A stretch of DNA of 64,000 nt from assembly GCA_942491735.1 (NCBI GenBank), contig CALOCN010000014.1, forward strand, positions 1,550,001 to 1,614,000, read 5' to 3'. Source of the stretch: CALOCN01 sp942491735. GTDB taxonomy: Bacteria; Eisenbacteria; RBG-16-71-46; JABDJR01. Position numbers and translations under genes: made by a program. The notes below the pieces were generated by a model. That model was not told the origin of the DNA and did no database searches. It worked only from the letters and a program-made list of their open reading frames with translations. Of the stretch, positions 21,598-30,471 are shown in pieces (the first letter of the stretch is position 1; every line of letters begins with the position of its first letter).

Positions 21598-22505
21598 CCT
21601 GTGCTCCTCCGGGACCTCAACGCCTGGTAGGTTCGCCCCGGGAGCGGTGTGCCCAGGACCCCCTCCAGATACGCGGAAGCCTCCGCGACCCGGTCGACGT
21701 CGACCCCGGTTCTCACCCCCAGGGAGTCGAACAGGTAGACCAGGTCCTCGGTGGCGAGGTTGCCGGTGGCTCCGGGGGCGTAGGGGCAGCCTCCCACTCC
21801 TCCGGCCGACGTGTCAAAGATGCCGATTCCCGATTCCCATGCCGCATGGCAGTTGACCAGCGCGGTGCCCCAGGTGTCGTGGGCGTGGAGCGCCAGTCGG
21901 GGGGCAGGGAACTCGCCGAGCAGCATGCCGAACACCGTCCGGATGTCGCCGGGGCCGGCCACCCCGATGGTGTCCCCGATCGAGAACTCCTCGACCCCGA
22001 TCCCGTCCAGGAGCCGCACTACGGCGAGGACCTGCGCCGGCTCCACCGCTCCCTCGTAGGGGCACCCGAAACAGGTCGACACATAGCCGCGCACCCGGAT
22101 TCCCTCGGCAGCCGCCCGCTCGGTGACCGGTCGGAACCGGTCGATGGTCCCGGCAATGGAGGCGTTGGTGTTCCGCTGACTGAAGGTCTCGGAGGCGGCG
22201 GTGAACACGGCGATCTCGCGTGCTCCCGCTTCGATGGCGCGGTCGAGCCCGGTCTCGTTGGGAACGAGGACGGGATACCGGGTCCCCTCGCGTCGGGTGA
22301 TGCGGCGCAGGACCTCGTCCGAGTCGGCCATCTGGGGTACCCACTTGGGACTGACAAACGCGCCCACCTCGATGACCGGTAGCCCGCTTGCGCCCAGTCG
22401 ATTCACGAACTCGACCTTCTGGTCCGCGGTGATCACCGCGCCTTGGCTCTGCAGACCGTCGCGGGGTCCCACCTCGACCACGGTCACGCGGTCCGGGCCG
22501 CTCAT
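21594..22505 (-). CDS. Hydroxymethylglutaryl-CoA lyase
   Basis: 303 residues of the HMGL TIM-barrel family, splitting HMG-CoA to acetyl-CoA and acetoacetate, the last step of leucine breakdown. Recognised by VEVGPRDGLQ at the N-terminus (metal/substrate Asp and Arg), the metal site HAHDTWG and the catalytic loop GGCPYAPGATGN with its active-site Cys. It overlaps the biotin carrier gene by four bases upstream and the decarboxylase gene by four bases downstream, so it sits in the middle of a fully coupled operon. Confidence 0.95.
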   Translation of the reverse strand: MSGPDRVTVVEVGPRDGLQSQGAVITADQKVEFVNRLGASGLPVIEVGAFVSPKWVPQMADSDEVLRRITRREGTRYPVLVPNETGLDRAIEAGAREIAVFTAASETFSQRNTNASIAGTIDRFRPVTERAAAEGIRVRGYVSTCFGCPYEGAVEPAQVLAVVRLLDGIGVEEFSIGDTIGVAGPGDIRTVFGMLLGEFPAPRLALHAHDTWGTALVNCHAAWESGIGIFDTSAGGVGGCPYAPGATGNLATEDLVYLFDSLGVRTGVDVDRVAEASAYLEGVLGTPLPGRTYQALRSRRSTG

Positions 22506-22981
22506 GACTCGGTTGCCTTCAGTTCCACCAGCGGTACGCCGGCCCCCACCTGTTCCCCTTCGCCGGCCAGCAGTGCGACCACCGTTCCGGCATGAGGTGC
22601 CTTGATCTCGATCTGCATCTTCATCGCTTCCACGACCACGAGAGGTTGGCGCTCCTCGACCCGGTCGCCCACCGCGACCAGCAGCTTCTGCACCTGACCG
22701 GGCATGGGCGAGCCGAGGCCCCCGCCGCCGCCGCCCCGGGCGCGGGTCCGGCCCCGGTCCAGGTCAAGACGCCAGGTACGGCCCTGCCAATGGACCCAGA
22801 CCGCATCCTGGTCCCGTACCGCGTAGCCGCGTCCCTCGCCGGGGATCACCAGGGAGCCCTCGGCCAGTGCCTGGACATTGATCCCGACCGGATCCTGATC
22901 TCCACGCTGGATCACCACCCGGTCTCCGCTTTCCGCGCGGACGGTGACCGTGCCTTCGGGGAGCGTGAACTTCGTCTCCAT
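22502..22981 (-). CDS. Biotin carboxyl carrier protein of an acyl-CoA carboxylase
   Basis: 159 residues. The C-terminal biotinyl domain has EAMKMQ with the biotin-accepting Lys121. It is preceded by a linker containing six glycines in a row and an N-terminal beta-rich segment like the BT domain of methylcrotonyl- or propionyl-CoA carboxylase alpha chains. ATG 22981 overlaps the biotin carboxylase stop as TGATG; a GTG one codon earlier is less likely. Here biotin carboxylase and carrier are separate genes, whereas in LiuD/AccA-type alpha subunits they are fused. Confidence 0.9.
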   Translation of the reverse strand: METKFTLPEGTVTVRAESGDRVVIQRGDQDPVGINVQALAEGSLVIPGEGRGYAVRDQDAVWVHWQGRTWRLDLDRGRTRARGGGGGGLGSPMPGQVQKLLVAVGDRVEERQPLVVVEAMKMQIEIKAPHAGTVVALLAGEGEQVGAGVPLVELKATES

Positions 22982-24477
22982 CACTCGGTCTCCAGAGGGG
23001 TCCAGCCCCCGACCGTGGACCAGGGGGTCGGGAGACGGGTGTCCCCGGAGCCGGTGCCCGAAGGTGAGGAGGATGCCGAAGCCCGTGCACCCAGGGCCAG
23101 CACCGCGTCCGGCGGGCTTCGGTCCGTGTCGATCGACTGGGGATCATGCTCGTCCAGGAAGCCGGTGTGCAGCGCACCCGAATCCCAGGCCGGGAGTGCG
23201 AGAACGTCTCCCAGGAAGTCCACGTTGGTGCGCACCCCCAGGATGACCGTCTCGCGGAGCGCCACCTGCAACCGCCGGGTGGCGGCCTCGCGGGTCTCCC
23301 CCCAGGCGATGATCTTGGCCAGGAGGGGATCGTAGTGCACGCCGATCTCCAGTCCCTCGGCCAGCCCCGAATCCACGCGGACTCCGGGTCGCTCCGGATG
23401 TCGCAGGCACAGCACGCGTCCGGTCTGGGGGAGGAATCCGTTCGCCGGATCCTCGGCGTAGACCCGGGCCTCGATGGCGTGTCCCCGTGGGGTCGACCGG
23501 GTGGGGTCAAAGGGTAACGGCAACCCTGCCGCGGTCAGGACCTGGGCCGCGACGAGATCCACCCCGTACACCAGTTCGGTGACCGGATGCTCCACCTGGA
23601 GACGGGTGTTCATCTCGAGAAAGTAGAACGCGCCGTCGGCTCCCAGGAGGAACTCCACCGTTCCGGCGTTCCGATAGTTCACCGCCTGCGCCGCCGCCAC
23701 TGCCGCCGCTCCCATCCGTTCCCGCAGCGTTGCATCCACGGCGGGGGAGGGAGCTTCCTCGAGGATCTTCTGATGCCGCCGTTGCACGCTGCACTCGCGC
23801 TCCCCGAGGTGGAACGTGTTGCCCTCGTGGTCGGCGAAGATCTGGATCTCGATGTGACGCGGGCGCTCCAGGTACTTCTCCAGGTAGACCCGGGCATCGC
23901 CGAACGCTGCGCCGGCCTCGCTGCTGGCCAGGGACAGGGCCGAGACCAGCTCGTCGGGGGCGGTGACCACGCGCATGCCCTTGCCGCCGCCTCCGGCGGA
24001 CGCCTTGACCAGAACCGGATAGCCCAGCCGCTCGGCCGCTGCCAGCAGTTCGGCCTCCGTCGCGTCCGGCTTCTGGAAACCGGGAACAATAGGAACCCCG
24101 GCCGCCTCCATCGCCTCGCGACTGGCCGTCTTGGAACCCATGATGCGCATGGCCGATGCGGGAGGCCCAACAAAAACCAGTCCGGCCTCGGTCACTGCCT
24201 GCGCGAAGTCCGCGTTCTCGGAAAGAAAGCCGTACCCCGGGTGGACCGCGTCACATCCGGTCTCCCGCGCCGCGTGCAACAGGGCGTCCACCCGCAGGTA
24301 GGACTCGGCCGCCGGCGCGGGGCCCAGAACGACGACCCGGTCCGCGGCCAGGGCGTGAGGGGCCTGGGTGTCCACTTCCGAGGCCACCGCCACCGACTCC
24401 ACGCCCAGCTCCCGCAGGGCGCGAATGATCCGCAGGGCAATCTCGCCCCGGTTGGCGACCAGTACGCGCCGCAACAT
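22981..24477 (-). CDS. Biotin carboxylase subunit (probably of 3-methylcrotonyl-CoA carboxylase)
   Basis: 498 residues, ATP-grasp enzyme that carboxylates biotin on the adjacent carrier. VLVANRGEIALRIIRA opens the biotin carboxylase N-domain. The glycine-rich ATP lid ASAGGGGKGMR is followed by the catalytic segments EMNTRLQVEHPVTE and RGHAIEARVYAEDP. The C-terminal end is slightly longer than AccC of fatty-acid synthesis. Its neighbours (carboxyltransferase, hydratase, lyase) assign it to leucine breakdown rather than acetyl-CoA carboxylation. Confidence 0.94.
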   Translation of the reverse strand: MLRRVLVANRGEIALRIIRALRELGVESVAVASEVDTQAPHALAADRVVVLGPAPAAESYLRVDALLHAARETGCDAVHPGYGFLSENADFAQAVTEAGLVFVGPPASAMRIMGSKTASREAMEAAGVPIVPGFQKPDATEAELLAAAERLGYPVLVKASAGGGGKGMRVVTAPDELVSALSLASSEAGAAFGDARVYLEKYLERPRHIEIQIFADHEGNTFHLGERECSVQRRHQKILEEAPSPAVDATLRERMGAAAVAAAQAVNYRNAGTVEFLLGADGAFYFLEMNTRLQVEHPVTELVYGVDLVAAQVLTAAGLPLPFDPTRSTPRGHAIEARVYAEDPANGFLPQTGRVLCLRHPERPGVRVDSGLAEGLEIGVHYDPLLAKIIAWGETREAATRRLQVALRETVILGVRTNVDFLGDVLALPAWDSGALHTGFLDEHDPQSIDTDRSPPDAVLALGARASASSSPSGTGSGDTRLPTPWSTVGGWTPLETE

Positions 24478-24479
24478 GA

Positions 24480-25265
24480 TCAGCGCTCCTCCTGCCAGCC
24501 CGGCTTGCGGCGCTCAAGGAATGCGGCCATGCCGTCCTGCCCCTCGTCCCCGGCGCGGGCTTCGGCAATGACCCGGGCGGTGAGGGTGCGCACTTCGGCC
24601 GGATCGTGCCCGGCGATTTCCGCGATGAGGGTCTTGGCCCGGGCCTGGGCGAGGGGGCCCCCGGCCAGGAGGGCGTGGACGCGACGCTCCACCGCATCGT
24701 CGATGGCTTCGGCGTCCACCACGTGGTGGACGAGCCCGATACTGCGGGCGCGGTCCGCGCTGAAACGGGAACCGGTGAGAAACAGGTCACGCGCGGCCGA
24801 GACCCCGATCTTGGCCACGACGAAAGGGGAGATCACCGCGGGAAGGATGCCCAGACGCACTTCGCTGAAGGCGAAGACCGCCTCGGCCGCGGCCACCGCG
24901 ATGTCGCACACCGCGACCAACCCCGTTCCGCCGCCGATGGCCGCGCCGTGGATGCGTCCCACCACCGGTTTGGGGAGGGTGTTCCAGGCGTGGAACATCT
25001 CCGCCATGGCAAGGGAATCCGCCTCGTTCTCGGCCCGGGTGTAGGTCACCATGCGCTTCATCCAGTTGAGGTCCGCGCCGGCGCAGAACGACTTGCCTTC
25101 GCCGCCCAGCACCACCACCCGCACCGCGTTCTCGGCGGCGAGGTGATCGGCGGCGGCGCGCAGTGCGGCGACGAGTTTGTCGTCGAACGCGTTGTGGACG
25201 TCCGGTCGGGACAGGGTGACGTGGGCCACCGGTCCCCGGGTCTCGATGCGCAGGGCTTCGCTCAC
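24480..25265 (-). CDS. liuC: Enoyl-CoA hydratase family, probable methylglutaconyl-CoA hydratase
   Basis: 261 residues of the crotonase fold. FCAGADLNWMKRM is the characteristic oxyanion/CoA segment of methylglutaconyl-CoA hydratases (LiuC/AUH). IHGAAIGGGTGLVAVCD supplies the second oxyanion glycine and GILPAVISPFVV the active-site loop. Placement between the carboxyltransferase and biotin carboxylase genes, with gaps of three bases each side, strongly supports hydration of 3-methylglutaconyl-CoA to HMG-CoA. Confidence 0.9.
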   Translation of the reverse strand: MSEALRIETRGPVAHVTLSRPDVHNAFDDKLVAALRAAADHLAAENAVRVVVLGGEGKSFCAGADLNWMKRMVTYTRAENEADSLAMAEMFHAWNTLPKPVVGRIHGAAIGGGTGLVAVCDIAVAAAEAVFAFSEVRLGILPAVISPFVVAKIGVSAARDLFLTGSRFSADRARSIGLVHHVVDAEAIDDAVERRVHALLAGGPLAQARAKTLIAEIAGHDPAEVRTLTARVIAEARAGDEGQDGMAAFLERRKPGWQEER

Positions 25266-25268
25266 GGG

Positions 25269-26876
25269 CTACATCCGGAACACGCCCATGCGGGGCTCCG
25301 GCCACTGTGCGCGATAGGCGGCGGCCAGCCCGAGGGCGAGATGGTTGCGGGTCTCGGCGGGATCCACGATTCCGTCGTCCCAGAGCCGCGCGGTGCTGTG
25401 GTAGGGGCTTCCCTCCTCGTCGTAGGTGTCAAGGATGGGTTGCATGAACGCGGCGCGTTCGTCCTGCGTCCAGCTCTTCCCCTGGCGTGCCAGCTGGTCC
25501 TCCTTGACCTGGGCCAGGACCATGGCCGCCTGCTCGCCTCCCATGACCGAGATGCGCGCGTTGGGCCACATGGTGAGCTGGCGCGGTTGGAAGGCGCGGC
25601 CACACATGCCGTAGTTCCCCGCGCCAAAGGATCCGCCAATGATGGTGGTGAACTTGGGCACCGAGGCGTTGGCCACCGCGTGCACCATCTTGGCGCCATC
25701 CTTGGCGATGCCGCCTTCCTCGTAGGCCTTGCCCACCATGAACCCGGTGATGTTCTGCAGGAACACCAGGGGGATGCGGCGCAGGTCGGCCATGGTGATG
25801 AAGTGCGCCGCCTTGAGCGCGCTCTCCGAGAACAGCACCCCGTTGTTGGCGAGAATGGCCACCGGATACCCGTGCACCCGGGCGAATCCCGTGACCAGGG
25901 TGGAGCCGTAGGCTTCCTTGAACTCGTGGAAACGGCTGCCGTCGACCACGCGGGCAATGACCTCGCGTACGTCGAAGGCCTTGCGGAAGTCGGGAGGGAT
26001 CACCCCGTAGATTTCGCGTGGATCGTAGAGGGGGTCCTCGGGCGCGGTGCGATCGGCCGGTTCGTAGTTGCGACGTCCCAGGTTTTCCACGATGGAACGG
26101 GTGATGTGCAGGGCGTGCTCATCGTCCTGGGCGAGGTGGTCGGCCACGCCGGACTTGCGGGCGTGGACCTCCGCGCCGCCCAGATCCTCGGCGCTGACTT
26201 CCTCGCCGGTGGCCGCCTTGACCAGCGGGGGACCGCCGAGAAAGATCGTGCCCTGGTTGCGCACGATCACCACCTCGTCGCTCATGGCCGGAACGTAGGC
26301 ACCCCCGGCGGTGCAGGAGCCCAGCACGGTCGCGACCTGGGGAATGCGTGCGGCCGACATGCGGGCCTGGTTGTAGAAGATGCGACCGAAGTGATCGCGA
26401 TCGGGAAAGACCTCGTCCTGGAGCGGTAGGAACGCACCGCCCGAGTCGACCAGGTAGATGCAGGGAAGCTCGTTCTCGAGCGCGATCTCCTGGGCCCGCA
26501 GGTGCTTCTTGACCGTCATGGGGAAGTAGGTGCCCCCCTTGACCGTGGCGTCGTTGGCCACGATGACCGCCTCGGTGCCCGAGACCCGGCCGATTCCGGT
26601 CACGATCCCGGCCGAGGGGGCGGCGTCGTCGTAGAGACCGATGGCGGCGAGGGGGCTCAGCTCCAGGAACGGGGTCCCCGGATCGAGCAGCTTGGCGATG
26701 CGGTCGCGGACGAAGAGCTTTCCCTGCTCGGTGTGACGCGCATGGGCCTTTTCCGACCCACCCTTGCGGGCGGTGGCCACCTTGTCCCGGAGTTCGGCCA
26801 CGAGGCCTTCCATCCGGGCTGCGTTGTCCTTGAACTCGGGAGAACCGGGATCAATATGGGTTTCGAGGATGTCCAT
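25269..26876 (-). CDS. liuB: 3-Methylcrotonyl-CoA carboxylase, carboxyltransferase subunit
   Basis: 535 residues, the first gene of the operon. Transfers CO2 from carboxybiotin to 3-methylcrotonyl-CoA. The N-terminal crotonase-like domain has IVANDATVKGGTYFPMTVKK and YLVDSGGAFLPLQDEVFPD, typical of MccB/LiuB rather than PccB or AccD. The C-terminal domain has GAGNYGMCGRAF, another MccB-type signature. Length equals that of known methylcrotonyl-CoA carboxylase beta chains. The 249 bases upstream (to 27125) are non-coding and must hold the operon promoter; I see no convincing sigma70 boxes there. Confidence 0.94.
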   Translation of the reverse strand: MDILETHIDPGSPEFKDNAARMEGLVAELRDKVATARKGGSEKAHARHTEQGKLFVRDRIAKLLDPGTPFLELSPLAAIGLYDDAAPSAGIVTGIGRVSGTEAVIVANDATVKGGTYFPMTVKKHLRAQEIALENELPCIYLVDSGGAFLPLQDEVFPDRDHFGRIFYNQARMSAARIPQVATVLGSCTAGGAYVPAMSDEVVIVRNQGTIFLGGPPLVKAATGEEVSAEDLGGAEVHARKSGVADHLAQDDEHALHITRSIVENLGRRNYEPADRTAPEDPLYDPREIYGVIPPDFRKAFDVREVIARVVDGSRFHEFKEAYGSTLVTGFARVHGYPVAILANNGVLFSESALKAAHFITMADLRRIPLVFLQNITGFMVGKAYEEGGIAKDGAKMVHAVANASVPKFTTIIGGSFGAGNYGMCGRAFQPRQLTMWPNARISVMGGEQAAMVLAQVKEDQLARQGKSWTQDERAAFMQPILDTYDEEGSPYHSTARLWDDGIVDPAETRNHLALGLAAAYRAQWPEPRMGVFRM

Positions 26877-27125
26877 GGGTCTCGCATGAGGAAAGAGGGC
26901 TAACTTGCGAGCAGGGGGGAGGATACACCAAGCAGCGGGGGGCGGCTAGGGACCCTGGGCCGCGATGCATTCCGTACGGGATTCCGGATTCAAGCCGATT
27001 GGGCGGTCCGGTGGTCGTCAGGAGGGCAATTCAGGCTGTTGGAACCCGGCCGGTTGCAACGATGTTCCATAGACTACACATAGCTGGGTCGCTCCCAGGG
27101 TCCTGCGTTCAACGGGGGTGTTCCA

Positions 27126-30100
27126 ATGACACAGCGCTGGCTACTTACAATCTGCTTCCTCAACCTTCCCGTCTTGGCCTGGGCTAGACCGCTGGAAATC
27201 GCCGACCCGCAGACGCGGGAGCTGACTCCGTGGGAGGATGCCGCCACCGTCGCCACCTTGGCCGCGGACACGGTGTGGTTCGGCGGGACGTTCTGGGCGG
27301 CCGACTCCATGCGTTGGGAAGCGATCGAGGACTCGGTTTGGACCTTCGAGAGCGGAGTGGGGTCGCATTTCCAGCACGCGCCGGATAGTTGCAAGGACCC
27401 CACCTACCACGCCTCCATGGAGGGCTGGGTCTCATACCCTTCGGATTCTCCACTCCTCGACATCCGCACTGGGCTGTTTCGCCGGCTCACCACCACGGAC
27501 TTTGCCGGGGCGTCGTGCGTCGGGAGCCCGGCGGGCCTCGGAGGCAGTGCGTCCCTGTGGGCGGGGGTACGCTCTTCTGAGGCGGACTCCCTGTGTTGGG
27601 TCGGGGGGGTGGGCTACGGGAACAACTGGAACATCTGCGTGGAGCGGGAGTTCCAGTACGCCGGGTCAGGTGCGGTCAACTGGTCATGGGACTATGTCGT
27701 GGACACCGAGCAGGGTTATGACTACGCCTACGCCATGGTCGATACGACTGGGAACGACGACGTGGTGACGGTCGACTCGAGGTCGGGCTCGGCTACCGGC
27801 AGTCTGAATGCCGTACTGAACCCTGGAATCGACCTGCGCTCCACACCGGGCCCGTTTCTCTTGAGATTCTGCGTGGTGAGCGACGGTACCTACTCGGACG
27901 AGGATGGACTGTCGTTGACGGCGTGCGGTGCCTTCGCCGTCGACAACGTGGGTGTTACCGGTGTGGGCATCTCCTACACGGCGGATTTCGAGTCCGGATG
28001 GGATGATTGGGCTCCCCGCTATCCGACCTGCAGCGAACAGACGCCTCCCATGTCACGATTGCAGGCGGTGGCCTCGTTGGGTCCCATTCCACCGGAGGTG
28101 TCCCCGTGTGCCCTCGGGGATTCCGTCCTGGTCTTCCATGACCCTGCCACCGGCGCTCCGCCGCTATGGAGCCACCAGAGGAGACCGGATCTTGTCGTTT
28201 CCCCCTGGATCGATCTCGCCGCGGCCGGTCGCACCGGATCCGATGAGCGTGTGCTGCGGTTGGACGGCTACCTGGATCTTCCGCTCCTCCCCTATGTGTT
28301 CCTGACCGCGCGAGCCCAGTGGTATCCCGAGTCCTGTCCATTGACCGGCGTGGTTCGAAGTACCGATATGATCTCGACCGGGTTTGTTTATCCTGTCGAT
28401 CCACCGCGGTGTGGTCCCAATTCCTATCTGCTGGATCTCAGTGATCTGATTCCCGCCTATGCCGAGCAGGTGAGGGTTTCAGTGGGGGTTGTGAACTACT
28501 GCGGGTTCTTCGCCAATTGCACCGAAACCGGAAACACGACTCCCTGGATCGATGCGATCGGCTTCGGGGTGACTGCCCGCAACGGCATCCAGGGTGCCCT
28601 CGATGCGGCGGCGGACGGCGACACCGTTGTCGTGCCACCGGGAGTCTATCGAGGACCGTCGAACACCAACCTGGATTTCCGCGGGAAGAACCTGACCCTG
28701 TGGGCGCCGGCAGGCCCCGAGAGCACGATCGTGGATTGCCAGGGATCGGCGCGGGGCATCGTGTTCGATGAAGGGGAGGACTCGACATCGGTGGTGGACG
28801 GCCTGACCTTCGTCAAAGGGTTTGCCGGAACCACGGGTGGGTTTCCCGACACCCTGCTCGACGGCGGGGCCGCATGGATCGGACCCACCGAGACTCCGTG
28901 GTTTCGCAATTGTCGGTTCGACAGTTCCCTGGCTACGCGCGGGGGCGGCGTGTTTGTTGCGGCGGCCGAGGACGCACCGATGTTGCGGTTCGAGAACTGC
29001 GGTTTCCGGGGCAATACGGCCGACCTGGGCTACGCAGGTGCCGGTATCCACGCCGACGGTTACGAGTCCGCCGAAACGGGCGACCTGAGGACAACTCTTG
29101 ATGCGTGCGTGGTGGAGGGTAATCTCGGATCGGGTGCCTACGGGCTGATCAACGCGTCCGAGTCGGAGTTCCAAGGCAACTCGGGCACCGGTTTCGTCGG
29201 TGTTGGACTAGCCGAGGATTGCGAGTTTCTTGGCAACGCTGGGGGAGGGTTTTCCGGCACGGGGACCCACAGACGTTGCACGTACTCCGGCAACCTGGGT
29301 GTGGGAGCAACCGGGGGAATGCAGCAGTTCACTCCGCACGGCACTGTTTGGCACCTTCTCATTCTGGAGGACTGCCTGATTGAGAACAACGTCAACTCCG
29401 ACTCCAGCTACCCGTGGAGCGGTGGTGGGGGTGTCTGGGGGTCGATCAAGGCGAGGCGTTGCGTCATCCGGAACAATCAGGCCGCCGGTGTCGGAGGGGG
29501 AGGTCTCGTGTTCAGTGGGGCGGAGTTGATCGGCTGCACGGTTACCGGAAACGTGGCCGGGGGAAACGGCGGCGGACTGGCTCTCGACAACACGGTCCCA
29601 TATTCCGACCCGGTTCAAGTCGATAGTTGTCTTGTCTCGGGGAACCGCGCGCGTTCTGGCGGAGGCTTTGCGGGGATTCTTGAGTGGGGAGGGGACATCG
29701 ACCTGTTGTTGACTCGAAGCACGGTCGTGGGCAACCGGGCGGAGACTGCGGGGGGCGGACTCGCGGGGCCGGAACTGCGAGCATTTCTGGACCGGACCAT
29801 CCTCTGGGGCAACTGCGCCGACAGTGCCGGAGCCCAGGCCTTTCTCCCGGACGCCACGAGCAGCGTGAGCTTTCTATGCAGCAACGTGGACTCGAGCGGC
29901 GTCATCGCCATCGACCTGACCTACGACGGCCCCCAGGTGTTCCAGGACCCGCAGTTCTGCGCCCCGGCGACCTGCTTTGCCGCTCCCACCGCCGCCGGGG
30001 ACTACACGCTGTCGGGGACTTCACCGCTTCTCCCCGCCTCCAGTCCCTGCGGGACGTTGATCGGGGTCAACGGGCAAGGGTGTTCGGTGACCGCCGCCGG

Positions 30101-30380
30101 GCCAGGCCCCACCACGCCCAAACCGACGCTCTCCGCACACCCCAATCCCTTCCGGGGTGCCCTGGAGATCGGTGTCTCCGTGCCCACCGGGGAGGTCGCG
30201 GACCTCGTGGTCTACGACGTCCGAGGTCGCCTGGTGCGACGCATGACCCTCGGCTTGGCCACCCGGTTGACCTGGGACGGGAGGGACGCCTCGGGGATTG
30301 CGACCCCGGCGGGCGTCTATTTTCTGAGGCTGCGATCGGCCTCGGTCAATGCCACCCAGCGGGTGGTGCGGGTTCCCTGA
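27126..30380 (+). CDS. Large secreted protein with parallel beta-helix and FlgD-like C-terminal module
   Basis: 1084 residues. Signal peptide at 1-20 (LLTICFLNLPVLAWA). Residues to about 480 are beta-rich with several Cys pairs and look like a jelly-roll/lectin region. GIQGALDAAADGDTVVVPPG starts a right-handed beta-helix with repeated N-x-A/G-GGG-turns (CVVEGNLG, CVIRNNQAAGVGGGGL, CTVTGNVAGGNGGGLAL). The last 80 residues are an Ig-like FlgD/type-IX-style module: HPNPFRG, VVYDVRGRLVRR, WDGRDASG, PAGVYFLRL. Likely outer-surface or extracellular; the ligand is unknown, with polysaccharide binding or cleavage common for such helices. ATG 27126 has a GGGGGTG ribosome site. Confidence 0.85.
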   Translation: MTQRWLLTICFLNLPVLAWARPLEIADPQTRELTPWEDAATVATLAADTVWFGGTFWAADSMRWEAIEDSVWTFESGVGSHFQHAPDSCKDPTYHASMEGWVSYPSDSPLLDIRTGLFRRLTTTDFAGASCVGSPAGLGGSASLWAGVRSSEADSLCWVGGVGYGNNWNICVEREFQYAGSGAVNWSWDYVVDTEQGYDYAYAMVDTTGNDDVVTVDSRSGSATGSLNAVLNPGIDLRSTPGPFLLRFCVVSDGTYSDEDGLSLTACGAFAVDNVGVTGVGISYTADFESGWDDWAPRYPTCSEQTPPMSRLQAVASLGPIPPEVSPCALGDSVLVFHDPATGAPPLWSHQRRPDLVVSPWIDLAAAGRTGSDERVLRLDGYLDLPLLPYVFLTARAQWYPESCPLTGVVRSTDMISTGFVYPVDPPRCGPNSYLLDLSDLIPAYAEQVRVSVGVVNYCGFFANCTETGNTTPWIDAIGFGVTARNGIQGALDAAADGDTVVVPPGVYRGPSNTNLDFRGKNLTLWAPAGPESTIVDCQGSARGIVFDEGEDSTSVVDGLTFVKGFAGTTGGFPDTLLDGGAAWIGPTETPWFRNCRFDSSLATRGGGVFVAAAEDAPMLRFENCGFRGNTADLGYAGAGIHADGYESAETGDLRTTLDACVVEGNLGSGAYGLINASESEFQGNSGTGFVGVGLAEDCEFLGNAGGGFSGTGTHRRCTYSGNLGVGATGGMQQFTPHGTVWHLLILEDCLIENNVNSDSSYPWSGGGGVWGSIKARRCVIRNNQAAGVGGGGLVFSGAELIGCTVTGNVAGGNGGGLALDNTVPYSDPVQVDSCLVSGNRARSGGGFAGILEWGGDIDLLLTRSTVVGNRAETAGGGLAGPELRAFLDRTILWGNCADSAGAQAFLPDATSSVSFLCSNVDSSGVIAIDLTYDGPQVFQDPQFCAPATCFAAPTAAGDYTLSGTSPLLPASSPCGTLIGVNGQGCSVTAAGPGPTTPKPTLSAHPNPFRGALEIGVSVPTGEVADLVVYDVRGRLVRRMTLGLATRLTWDGRDASGIATPAGVYFLRLRSASVNATQRVVRVP

Positions 30381-30415
30381 GCGTCACCCCGACAAGGCCA
30401 TTTGCCGGATACGCG

Positions 30416-30445
30416 AAGGCGCCCCGGGAAAACCCGGGGCGCCTT
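30416..30445. terminator. Bidirectional hairpin between convergent genes
   Basis: Thirteen-pair perfect stem AAGGCGCCCCGGG / CCCGGGGCGCCTT around an AAAA loop, between the ends of the beta-helix gene and the PEP-CTERM gene. It lacks a long T-run on either strand, so termination would rely on the strong stem. Confidence 0.6.
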
Positions 30446-30471
30446 GGCAAACAAACGCTACCTTGCTGCGA

